Positions 1-5,765 of a stretch of 8,744 bases of DNA are shown piece by piece (position 1 is the stretch's first letter; the number at the start of each line of letters is the position of its first letter). Location of the stretch: positions 1-8,744 of the forward strand of contig VGBQ01000110.1 in the NCBI GenBank assembly GCA_016870425.1, given 5' to 3'. Below the pieces are notes generated by a model. It had not been told where the DNA came from, made no database searches, and saw nothing but the letters and a program-made list of their open reading frames with translations. This DNA is from Actinomycetota bacterium. Its GTDB lineage: Bacteria; Actinomycetota; Actinomycetes; S36-B12. The position numbers were made by a program, and so were the translations under genes.

Positions 1-183
1 CCCGACGCGCAGCCGTGCATCGAGGCTGCGCGCGTGCTCTACTGCGGCATCGTCGACGAGGTCGAGCGCATCGACTACGAGGTGTTCGATCGCCGCGCGA
101 CCGTGCCGCTACGTCGGCGACTGGCCGTTGCCGGGCCCGCTTGGATCCGCGCCCGGCGTGCCCGCCGCCGCACGGCTGCCTGA
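1..183 (+). CDS. crtB: Phytoene synthase, C-terminal 60 residues (partial)
   Basis: The gene enters from the left edge already in frame 1 and ends at TGA 181-183. The visible residues include the stretch ARVLYCGIVDEVERIDYEVF, followed by DRRATVPLRRRLAVAGPAW. This is the usual C-terminal helix of squalene/phytoene synthases (consensus like LYxGILDxIExxDYDVFxRRAxVP). The enzyme joins two geranylgeranyl diphosphates to phytoene, the first committed carotenoid step; its catalytic Asp-rich motifs lie outside the window. The two lycopene cyclase genes opposite support a carotenoid role. Its last 75 bp overlap the 3' end of the convergent crtYd-like gene in exact antisense codon register. A squalene or dehydrosqualene synthase is the main alternative and cannot be excluded from this tail alone. 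Confidence 0.82.
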   Translation, partial: PDAQPCIEAARVLYCGIVDEVERIDYEVFDRRATVPLRRRLAVAGPAWIRARRARRRTAA

Positions 184-555
184 GCGGCGCCAGATCGGGG
201 GGCCCGACATCGGCGTCCGCTGCACCCCGCGCCGACCCCAGAACACCCACAGCGCCATGGCGAGCAGGCACAGCGAGAACCCCATCATCAGGTCCTCGAA
301 CGGCTGGAAGGCGATGCGCCCATTGCCGATGAAGGGCGGCGGCCCGGCATCGGGCTGGCTGCCCACGATGACGGTGTCGGAGTAGCGGAAGACCTGCAGC
401 CACGTGAGTACGCCGTTGGTGAGCAATTGGAAGAACAGCACGATGGCGTAGGCCACCCAGAAGCCCTTGCGCGTGACCAGGCGCGTGCGCAGGACCAGCA
501 GGTCGACGGCGATCGTGGCTAGGACGACGCCGATGCCGATCTGGGTGTAGGTCAT
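109..555 (-). CDS. crtYd: Lycopene cyclase subunit, second half (CrtYd/CrtYf-like)
   Basis: A 148-residue membrane protein. Hydrophobic segments lie at about residues 6-22, 33-53 and 90-106, with the motif QPFEDLMMG at 84-92. PxE(D/E) is the conserved acidic motif of heterodimeric lycopene cyclases of Gram-positive bacteria and of the fungal CrtYB fusion. With its partner just upstream it should cyclise the ends of lycopene (or of a C50 precursor) in the membrane. The ATG at 555 overlaps the stop of the upstream subunit as ATGA, which implies translational coupling. The Arg/Pro/Gly-rich tail after residue 110 is probably non-essential, and its last 24 codons lie opposite crtB; the TAG stop is the reverse complement of a crtB CTA Leu codon. 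Beta versus epsilon cyclisation cannot be read from the sequence, so the symbol is a family-level choice. Confidence 0.8.
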   Translation of the reverse strand: MTYTQIGIGVVLATIAVDLLVLRTRLVTRKGFWVAYAIVLFFQLLTNGVLTWLQVFRYSDTVIVGSQPDAGPPPFIGNGRIAFQPFEDLMMGFSLCLLAMALWVFWGRRGVQRTPMSGPPIWRRSGSRAAAGTPGADPSGPGNGQSPT

Positions 556-911
556 GGCGCTCGACCGTCCGCGGCAGGTGCCGGTGCCTCGTCGCCCAGG
601 GGCCAGCCCTTGACGGCGCGCACGGCCTCGAGGCTGAGGATCGAGGCCAGCGGCACGACGACGAAGAAGATGAGCTCCTCGATCGGGATGATCCCGAACA
701 TCTCTATCCCCACGGTGCGGTCCGGATCGATGCTCCAGTGCCCGGTGACGATCGCCCAGACATCCCAGATGACGAAGAGCGTGAAGGGCACGGCGAGCGC
801 CAGGAGCAGTCGCTTCCAGCGGCGCAGCACGCGCGTGCGCAGGGCGATCTCCAGCCACGCGGAGCCGACAAAGATGAAGAGCAGCACTCCGAGGTAGGTG
901 AGGCGTTCCAT
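552..911 (-). CDS. crtYc: Lycopene cyclase subunit, first half (CrtYc/CrtYe-like)
   Basis: A 119-residue protein with three membrane segments at about residues 5-23, 35-55 and 79-97. The conserved motif PIEELIFF lies at 76-83, at the start of the third segment; it is the PxEE signature of the lycopene cyclase domain family. It is the partner of the overlapping downstream gene; two such subunits form one cyclase. The ATG at 911 shares its A with the TGA of the preceding PPOX-fold gene (TGATG), so translation is probably re-initiated, and I see no strong Shine-Dalgarno of its own. The Ala/Pro-rich tail after about residue 107 is poorly conserved-looking. The call is firm at family level; the type of ring formed is not known. 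Confidence 0.85.
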   Translation of the reverse strand: MERLTYLGVLLFIFVGSAWLEIALRTRVLRRWKRLLLALAVPFTLFVIWDVWAIVTGHWSIDPDRTVGIEMFGIIPIEELIFFVVVPLASILSLEAVRAVKGWPLGDEAPAPAADGRAP

Positions 912-1378
912 CAGGTGCCCGGCACGAGTTTGGCGTGGTCCCAGGACACCGTGCGCTCGGGCACCAGCCGCATCGCAACCTGCTTCGTGGCGGTGGGTCG
1001 GTAGGCCTCCATCGCGGCAGGGACGTGCTCGGGATCCAGCCCCTCGTACTTCACCAGGAGTGCGGCCGCGATCTCGCAGATGACGTCGATGTCCTCGCTG
1101 AGCTCCAAGCGTCCGGAGACCTGCACGCCGCGGAGCTCGGCGTACCTCTCACCCTGCTCGACGAGTACGGCGACCCGCGGGTCTCGGCGCGCGTTGGTGA
1201 CCTTCTGCGACTTGGCATAGGTGCGCATCCACATGTCTCCGTCGCGGACCACGAACCACATGGCCACCGGGTCGGGGACTCCGTCCGGCCCGATCGTGGT
1301 GAGGATGATCGTGCGTGCCTGCGCGAGGAACTCCTGCACCTCGTCGGGGCCCATGGCAATCTCAGCGCGACGGCTCAC
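911..1378 (-). CDS. PPOX-fold flavin/F420-binding protein
   Basis: A 155-residue protein of the pyridoxamine 5'-phosphate oxidase-like split-barrel superfamily. Recognisable parts are RTIILTTIGPDGVPDPVAMWF (about 22-42), DGDMWMRTYAKSQKVTNARRDPRVAVLV (46-73) and VSGRLEL (87-93). These correspond to the first beta strands, the cofactor-phosphate binding segment with a conserved Lys, and the following strand. Such small proteins bind FMN or F420 and reduce or oxidise varied substrates; the substrate cannot be told here. I chose the GTG start at 1378 because AGGA lies 7 nt before it; the next candidate, ATG 1354, has no comparable site. The stop overlaps the lycopene cyclase start by one base, so it leads a three-gene transcript. 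A carotenoid-linked redox role is only suggested by this coupling. Confidence 0.8.
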   Translation of the reverse strand: MSRRAEIAMGPDEVQEFLAQARTIILTTIGPDGVPDPVAMWFVVRDGDMWMRTYAKSQKVTNARRDPRVAVLVEQGERYAELRGVQVSGRLELSEDIDVICEIAAALLVKYEGLDPEHVPAAMEAYRPTATKQVAMRLVPERTVSWDHAKLVPGT

Positions 1379-1385
1379 ACGTCCA

Positions 1386-1389
1386 TCCT
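1386..1389 (-). promoter_or_regulatory. Ribosome binding site of the PPOX-fold gene
   Basis: On the minus strand AGGA lies 7 nt before the GTG at 1378, with a second GGA at 1384-1382. It decides the start in favour of GTG 1378 over ATG 1354. Confidence 0.6.
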
Positions 1390-1454
1390 GCCCATGCAGC
1401 CCCAGGCCTGCCACGCCGGATCCGCGCATCCCCTCTCGGGCCCCGTGGCCGACC

Positions 1455-1460
1455 TAGACT
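1455..1460 (+). promoter_or_regulatory. Candidate -10 box of pknL (short or absent leader)
   Basis: TAGACT fits the actinobacterial -10 consensus TANNNT and ends 9 nt before the ATG at 1470. No Shine-Dalgarno sequence is visible upstream of that ATG, so the transcript probably starts at or within a few bases of it. No clear -35 box is seen. The 91-bp gap 1379-1469 also has to hold the promoter of the divergent PPOX-crtYc-crtYd operon, for which I could not find a convincing -10. Confidence 0.45.
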
Positions 1461-1469
1461 CGAGCCATC

Positions 1470-3362
1470 ATGGAGTCCCCGACCGCCCCGGTCCCCACCT
1501 CGCCACCCGATCCCCTCATCGGGACCCTGGTGGACGGTCGCTATGAGGTGGTGCGACGGATCGCCCGAGGCGGGATGGCGACGGTCTACGAGGCGGTCGA
1601 CACGCGCCTGGACCGCACGGTCGCGCTCAAGATGATGAGCCCTGCGCTCGCCGAGGACCCCGGGTTCGTGACCCGCTTCCGCCGGGAGGCCCGCGCCGCC
1701 GCCCAGCTCAGCCATCCGCATGTCGTCGCGGTCTACGACCAGGGCGAAGCCGATGGGCTTCCCTACCTGGCCATGGAGTACGTCCCCGGGCGCACCCTGC
1801 GCGACGTCCTGCGTGACTACGGTGCCCTCACGCCCGAGCAGGCCCTCACCATCTTGGACCCCGTCCTCGAGGCGCTCATCGCCGCGCACGACGCGGGATT
1901 CGTGCACCGCGACATCAAGCCGGAGAACATCCTCATCTCCGACGACGGCCGGGTGAAGGTCACCGACTTCGGGCTCGCGCGCGCCGTGAGCAACACGACG
2001 ACGGCCACGACAGGCATGATCATCGGCACGGTCGCCTACCTCTCCCCCGAGCACGTCGAGCGCGGAGACGCTGATGCCCGATCCGATGTCTACGGCGCGG
2101 GAATTTGCCTGTTCGAGATGGTTACGGGCCAGGTGCCCTTCGCCTCCGATAGCGCGATCACGGTCGCCTATCAGCATGTCAACGCCGACGTGCCAGCACC
2201 GTCCAGCCTGCGCCGGTCCATCCCCCCGGATGTCGACGCCCTCGTCGCCACCGCGACCCGCCGCGATCCGGACCTGCGCTACCCCGACTGCCGCGCCTTC
2301 CTGGCCGATGTGCGCCGAGTGCGCCGCGCTCTGCCGCCTCCGCAGCCCCTGAGCAAGGATCTGCAGGACACCCTCATCGTGCCGGCGGGCATGGGCGCCG
2401 ATGGCCCCCCGCCCGCGGTGACGGTGCGGCCGGCCGAGCCCGCTGCTCCTCCCCGCGCCGCGCGTCGCCGACGAGGCCGGGGCTGGGTTGTCGCCCTCGT
2501 GCTGCTCCTGCTCGCTGTGGGCGGGGCGGCGTTCGCGGGGTGGTACCTCGCCGCGGGCCCGGGCAAGCAGGTCACCGTGCCCGGCATCGTCAACCTCAGC
2601 GAGGCGGAGGCGACGACAGCGCTGAAGTCCGCCGGCCTGCGACTCGAAGTTGCCGGCGAGGAGTTCAGCGAGACGGTCGCCGCGGGTCTCATCCTGTCCG
2701 CGGACCCCGAGCCCGGTGCGAGCGTGGCCGCAGACTCCGTGGTCGCCGTCGTCCTCTCGCGCGGACCTGAGCGGTACGCCGTACCCGACGTGCTCGGGCA
2801 ACCCCTCGAGGCCGCCCGGTCAGCACTCGCCGATGCGCAACTCGGCGTCGGGGTCATCACCGAGGAGTGGGATCCCGCAGTCGCCATCGGCGCCGTCGTC
2901 TCCGTGGACCCAGCCGTGGGTGAGGAATTGCGGTCGGGGACGCTCGTCGATCTCATCGTGTCGAAGGGCCCCAAGCCCGTGCGGCTGGCCGACTACGCCG
3001 GTTCGCCCGCTGACGACGTGCGCGCGGAGTTGGAGGCCGCAGGCCTCGTCGTGAAGTCAACCGAGGAATTCTCGGCGGAGTACGCCGAGGGCCTGGTGGT
3101 CTCAACCACCCCGGGCAAGGGCGAGCGCGTCCCCGTGGGGGGTGCCGTCGCGCTCGTGGTCTCCAAGGGACCGCCCCCGGTGGAGGTGCCCTACCTCATC
3201 GACATGAAGCGCGACGACGCCGTCGCGCTTCTGCAAAACCTCGGCTTGAACGTCGAGGTCAACGAGCCTCCCTTCACGCCCCTGAGTCGGGTGATCGCGC
3301 AGGATCCCGACGCGGGCACGCTTATCCCGCAGGGCAGCACCGTGACGATCACGATCATCTAG
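1470..3362 (+). CDS. pknL: Membrane Ser/Thr protein kinase with four PASTA domains (PknL-like)
   Basis: A 630-residue Hanks-type kinase. Catalytic parts are the Gly-rich loop RGGMATVY (33-40), ATP Lys54 in VALK, alphaC Glu73, HRDIKPEN (146-153; catalytic Asp148), DFG (166-168) and SPE (192-194). The activation loop 169-191 is Thr-rich, with likely autophosphorylation sites among T176-T181. A Pro/Arg-rich juxtamembrane linker (about 289-338) ends in a basic stop-transfer run before one membrane helix (339-361). Outside lie four PASTA repeats at about 367-432, 435-500, 502-567 and 570-630. PASTA domains of this family bind peptidoglycan or lipid II, so the kinase likely couples wall state to cytoplasmic phosphorylation. 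The symbol rests on the nearby class II DAHP synthase: pknL lies near aroG in mycobacteria, and the corynebacterial PknL also carries PASTA domains. PASTA 3 is atypical. PknB is the main alternative, but none of its usual division-gene neighbours is here. Confidence 0.93.
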   Translation: MESPTAPVPTSPPDPLIGTLVDGRYEVVRRIARGGMATVYEAVDTRLDRTVALKMMSPALAEDPGFVTRFRREARAAAQLSHPHVVAVYDQGEADGLPYLAMEYVPGRTLRDVLRDYGALTPEQALTILDPVLEALIAAHDAGFVHRDIKPENILISDDGRVKVTDFGLARAVSNTTTATTGMIIGTVAYLSPEHVERGDADARSDVYGAGICLFEMVTGQVPFASDSAITVAYQHVNADVPAPSSLRRSIPPDVDALVATATRRDPDLRYPDCRAFLADVRRVRRALPPPQPLSKDLQDTLIVPAGMGADGPPPAVTVRPAEPAAPPRAARRRRGRGWVVALVLLLLAVGGAAFAGWYLAAGPGKQVTVPGIVNLSEAEATTALKSAGLRLEVAGEEFSETVAAGLILSADPEPGASVAADSVVAVVLSRGPERYAVPDVLGQPLEAARSALADAQLGVGVITEEWDPAVAIGAVVSVDPAVGEELRSGTLVDLIVSKGPKPVRLADYAGSPADDVRAELEAAGLVVKSTEEFSAEYAEGLVVSTTPGKGERVPVGGAVALVVSKGPPPVEVPYLIDMKRDDAVALLQNLGLNVEVNEPPFTPLSRVIAQDPDAGTLIPQGSTVTITII

Positions 3363-3400
3363 TTCGCATGTCGCTTGCGCGTGGGGCGCCCGCGCGGGGT

Positions 3401-3449
3401 GAACTTTGGGCGGATAGTGCCCATAGACGGCCGTATCCGCCCAAAGTTC
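3401..3449. repeat. Perfect 16-bp inverted repeat between convergent genes; probable bidirectional terminator
   Basis: GAACTTTGGGCGGATA (3401-3416) is matched exactly by its reverse complement at 3434-3449, with a 17-nt centre (3417-3433). The centre can add a 3-bp inner stem (GCC 3419-3421 with GGC 3429-3431). The stem begins 38 bp after the pknL stop and ends 42 bp before the stop of the convergent ogt gene, the expected place for a shared terminator. There is no T-run on either side, which is common for actinobacterial hairpins. It is longer and more perfect than needed for termination, so a dispersed palindromic repeat is also possible. Confidence 0.65.
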
Positions 3450-3469
3450 GAGGGATGCAACCGACGTCC

Positions 3470-3492
3470 GCACGCGGCATGCACCCGCGTGC
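3470..3492 (-). terminator. Small hairpin at the ogt stop codon
   Basis: GCACGCGG (3470-3477) and CCGCGTGC (3485-3492) form an 8-bp stem with a 7-nt loop. The stem starts at the last base of the ogt TAG. No T-run follows. It may help terminate or stabilise the ogt transcript ahead of the large inverted repeat. Confidence 0.4.
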
Positions 3493-4001
3493 TAGAGGAG
3501 TGCGCCCTCGTGCTCGAGCAAGAGGGCCTTCAGGTCGGGCCCGAATCCATAGGCACTGATCGTGCCGTTGGTGTGAATGATGCGGTGGCAGGGCACGAAC
3601 GGCGCCACGTGGTTGAGCGCGCATGCCGTGCCCGCGGCGCGCACGGCCTTGGGATTGCCTGCGCGACGCGCCAGGTCGGCGTAGGACATGGTGGTGCCCC
3701 CGCGCACGCTTCGCATGGCCTTCCACGCCTTCTGCTGGAAGGGCCCGCCCGGCTGATCGACGGGCACGTCGAGGATGGCATCGACGTCCCCGTCGACCCA
3801 CGCCACGACGGCGTCACTCGCCCCCGCGACATGTCGCACCTTGCGGGCAGCTTCGACATCGACGTGCGCGATGTCGATGGCTCGCGGCTCCCCGAACCAC
3901 GACGCAATCACTACGCCGTCCTCGTCGGCCACGAAGCCCACGGGGAGCCAGGGGGTGCGCACACTGGTGCGCACCAAGGGTGCGAAGCGTCGTGAACTCA
4001 T
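3492..4001 (-). CDS. ogt: Methylated-DNA--protein-cysteine methyltransferase (Ogt/AdaB type)
   Basis: A 169-residue suicide repair protein that moves the alkyl group from O6-alkylguanine in DNA to its own Cys. The active-site motif PCHR is at 137-140 (acceptor Cys138) within FVPCHRII. The Arg finger and recognition helix segment AVRAAGTACALN lies at 119-130, and the DNA-binding wing start FQQKAWKAM at 88-96. Where many relatives have a GYxxG-like segment after PCHR, this one reads SAYGFG, a mild change. The length is normal for single-domain Ogt/AdaB. The ATG at 4001 overlaps the stop of the AdaA-like gene as ATGA and has only a weak ribosome site, so translation is probably coupled, as in a split ada operon. 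The stop is TAG 3494-3492. Confidence 0.93.
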   Translation of the reverse strand: MSSRRFAPLVRTSVRTPWLPVGFVADEDGVVIASWFGEPRAIDIAHVDVEAARKVRHVAGASDAVVAWVDGDVDAILDVPVDQPGGPFQQKAWKAMRSVRGGTTMSYADLARRAGNPKAVRAAGTACALNHVAPFVPCHRIIHTNGTISAYGFGPDLKALLLEHEGALL

Positions 4002-4327
4002 GCGCTGACCGCCGCTCGCGGTGATGCACCGGTCTCCTGACGCACGAGTCGGCGCAGGTGGCGCTCGCTCACGTGCAGCCGTGTCGCGGTCTCGGAGACC
4101 GAGACGCCGAGCCGGAGATAGCCCAGCGCCCGCCGGACCGTGGAGGCGCGGAATGCCTCCTGGGGGTGCTCGGTATCGGGACGACACCTCTTGCACGGTC
4201 GGTAGCCGGCCGCCAGGGCAGCGGCTAGGTCACTGACCCACTCGATGTTCTCCGGGCGAGGGCGCCGACTCGCACATCCGACACGGCAGACGATCCCGGT
4301 CGTTCGTACGGCGTACCACTCGCTCAT
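3998..4327 (-). CDS. adaA: Short AdaA-like methylphosphotriester sensor with a single HTH
   Basis: A 109-residue protein matching the N-terminal part of Ada. RTTGIVCRVGC (8-18) and YRPCKRCRPD (42-51) give Cys14, Cys18, Cys45 and Cys48, the four zinc ligands in C-X3-C...C-X2-C spacing; the first is the family's methylphosphotriester acceptor. One helix-turn-helix follows (about 62-103, core VSETATRLHVSERHLRRLVR). The second AraC-type HTH present in Ada and in B. subtilis AdaA is missing, because the protein stops right after GASPRAAVSA. I chose ATG 4327, which has AGGA 7 nt upstream; a TTG at 4378 would add 17 residues but still not the full N-terminal helix of E. coli Ada. It is followed by ogt with a 4-nt overlap and preceded by aroG with a 64-bp gap. 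Whether it can still activate transcription is open. Confidence 0.85.
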   Translation of the reverse strand: MSEWYAVRTTGIVCRVGCASRRPRPENIEWVSDLAAALAAGYRPCKRCRPDTEHPQEAFRASTVRRALGYLRLGVSVSETATRLHVSERHLRRLVRQETGASPRAAVSA

Positions 4328-4334
4328 GGACCCA

Positions 4335-4338
4335 TCCT
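4335..4338 (-). promoter_or_regulatory. Ribosome binding site of the adaA-like gene
   Basis: On the minus strand AGGA, followed by TGGGTCC, lies 7 nt before ATG 4327. It supports that start over the upstream TTG at 4378, which has only a weak GGGA. Confidence 0.55.
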
Positions 4339-4391
4339 GCACCGCGAGGGCAGTCGGCGTCGCCCTATCACCGGACAAGCAATTCCCAGGT

Positions 4392-5717
4392 TCAGCGCCG
4401 CAGGAGCATGTCGGCCACGAGGAAGGCCAACTCCAGCGACTGCTCGCGGTTCAGACGCGGGTCGCAGGCGGTCTCGTAGCGCACGCCGAGGCCATCCTCG
4501 GCAACTCCGTGGGTGCCTCCCACGCACTCGGTGACGTCATCGCCGGTGAGTTCCACGTGGATGCCGCCCGGGATCGTGCCGAGTTGACGATGCACTTCGA
4601 AGAAGCCCTCGACCTCGGCGATCACGTCGTCGAACGAGCGGGTCTTGTGTCCGCTGCTGGCCTCGAAGGTGTTGCCGTGCATCGGATCGCACACCCACAC
4701 GACGGGGTTGCCACTCGCCTCGACCTTCTGCACGATCGCCGGCAGCGTGTCGCGGACCTTGCCCGCACCCATGCGCGTGATGAGGCTCAGCCGGCCCGGG
4801 ACGCGATCGGGGTTGAGCATCTCGACCGCCTCGAGGACCTCCTCGGGCGATGCCGTGGGCCCGACCTTCATGCCCACGGGGTTGCGGATCGTCGAGGCGA
4901 AGTGCATGTGCGCGCCGCCAAGCTGGCGCGTGCGCTCCCCCACCCACAGGAAGTGCCCCGAGACGTCATAGAGGTTTCCTGTGCGGGAGTCCACGCGCGT
5001 GAGAGCTCGCTCGTAGTCGAGGCTGAGGGCCTCGTGCGCGGCGTAGAACTCCACCCGAGTGAACTCCTCGGGATTGGCACCGCACGCGTGCATGAAGGAC
5101 AGTGCCCGGTCGATCTCAGAGGCGAGCTTGTCGTAGAGCTGGCCCGCGGTCGACTCGCGCACGAAGTCCTGGTTCCACGCGTGCACCTGGCGCAGGTCGG
5201 CGTAACCGCCCTGGGTGAACGCACGAATGAGATTGAGTGCCGCGCCCGATGCGTGGTAGGCCTTGAGCAGTCGCTGGGGATCTGGCCGGCGGGACTCGGA
5301 CGTGAAGTCGAGCGCATTGACAGCGTCGCCGAGGTAGCTCGGGAGTTCGACTCCGTCGCGGACCTCAATCGGATTGCTGCGCGGCTTGAAGTACTGCCCG
5401 GCGACCCGTCCGACCTTGATGACGGGCAGCGACGCCGCGTAGGTCAGCACGACGGACATCTGCAGGACGGTCTGCAGTCGCGCGCGGATGGAGTCGGCCG
5501 TGTTGGCGGCGAAGGTCTCCGCGCAGTCCCCGCCGGTGAGCACGAACGCCTCGCCGCGCGCGGCCTTGCCCAGATGATCGGTGAGGATGTCGCATTCGCC
5601 CGCGAAGACCAGGGGCGGCTGGGCGCGCAGCTCGGCGAGCACCACCTGCAGCGCGGCATCGTCGGGCCACACCGGCTGCTGGGCAGCAGGCAGGTCGGGC
5701 CAGGCGATGGTGGACAT
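4392..5717 (-). CDS. aroG: Class II 3-deoxy-7-phosphoheptulonate (DAHP) synthase
   Basis: A 441-residue enzyme that condenses phosphoenolpyruvate and erythrose 4-phosphate to DAHP, the committed step of the shikimate pathway. Class II signatures are GGDCAETF (62-69; Cys65 is the expected metal ligand), KVGRVAGQYFKPR (101-113) for phosphate binding, DPMHGNT, the HVELTGDDVTEC segment with the metal-binding Glu, and RYETACDPRLN near the C-terminus. The length fits the class (about 440-470). The first in-frame ATG, 5744, lies in a G+C-rich hairpin; I prefer ATG 5717, which has TACGCT exactly 6 nt upstream and no Shine-Dalgarno, as for a leaderless mRNA. It is downstream of pfkA (48-bp gap) and upstream of the Ada-like pair, with the PASTA kinase beyond. 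In mycobacteria this enzyme partners a chorismate mutase; none is encoded here. Confidence 0.95.
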   Translation of the reverse strand: MSTIAWPDLPAAQQPVWPDDAALQVVLAELRAQPPLVFAGECDILTDHLGKAARGEAFVLTGGDCAETFAANTADSIRARLQTVLQMSVVLTYAASLPVIKVGRVAGQYFKPRSNPIEVRDGVELPSYLGDAVNALDFTSESRRPDPQRLLKAYHASGAALNLIRAFTQGGYADLRQVHAWNQDFVRESTAGQLYDKLASEIDRALSFMHACGANPEEFTRVEFYAAHEALSLDYERALTRVDSRTGNLYDVSGHFLWVGERTRQLGGAHMHFASTIRNPVGMKVGPTASPEEVLEAVEMLNPDRVPGRLSLITRMGAGKVRDTLPAIVQKVEASGNPVVWVCDPMHGNTFEASSGHKTRSFDDVIAEVEGFFEVHRQLGTIPGGIHVELTGDDVTECVGGTHGVAEDGLGVRYETACDPRLNREQSLELAFLVADMLLRR

Positions 5718-5723
5718 GTGCCA

Positions 5724-5729
5724 AGCGTA
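5724..5729 (-). promoter_or_regulatory. Candidate -10 box of aroG (leaderless)
   Basis: TACGCT on the minus strand fits TANNNT and is separated from ATG 5717 by 6 nt (TGGCAC), so the +1 would fall on the A of the ATG. No recognisable -35 hexamer is seen. Confidence 0.5.
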
Positions 5730-5744
5730 CGGGGAGCCGGACAT

Positions 5745-5761
5745 GGCCGGCTTGGCCGGCC
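5745..5761 (-). terminator. GC hairpin after pfkA
   Basis: GGCCGGC (5745-5751) and GCCGGCC (5755-5761) form a 7-bp stem with a 3-nt loop, 4 nt beyond the pfkA TGA. No T-run follows. It sits between the pfkA stop and the candidate aroG promoter and would separate the two transcripts. Confidence 0.45.
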
Positions 5762-5765
5762 TAGG

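Noticed and set aside
1362..2801. 479-codon open frame on the minus strand, opposite pknL
   Set aside because: Same antisense codon register as pknL, so its openness is a by-product of codon use. The kinase reading is unambiguous.
3377..3395. GCGCG...CGCGC stem just after pknL
   Set aside because: A 5-bp stem expected by chance in such G+C-rich sequence; the 16-bp inverted repeat next to it is the credible structure.
3363..3491. Short open frames in the pknL-ogt gap
   Set aside because: They run across the inverted repeat, lack ribosome sites and show no protein-like composition.
4347..4366. AGGGC...GCCCT hairpin between aroG and the adaA-like gene
   Set aside because: Only a 5-bp stem with a 10-nt loop and no T-run; too weak to call a terminator, so aroG and the Ada pair may still be co-transcribed.
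5718..5744. Longer aroG start at ATG 5744
   Set aside because: It would add nine residues with no ribosome site, and the ATG borders the pfkA terminator hairpin. ATG 5717 has a -10 box at leaderless spacing.
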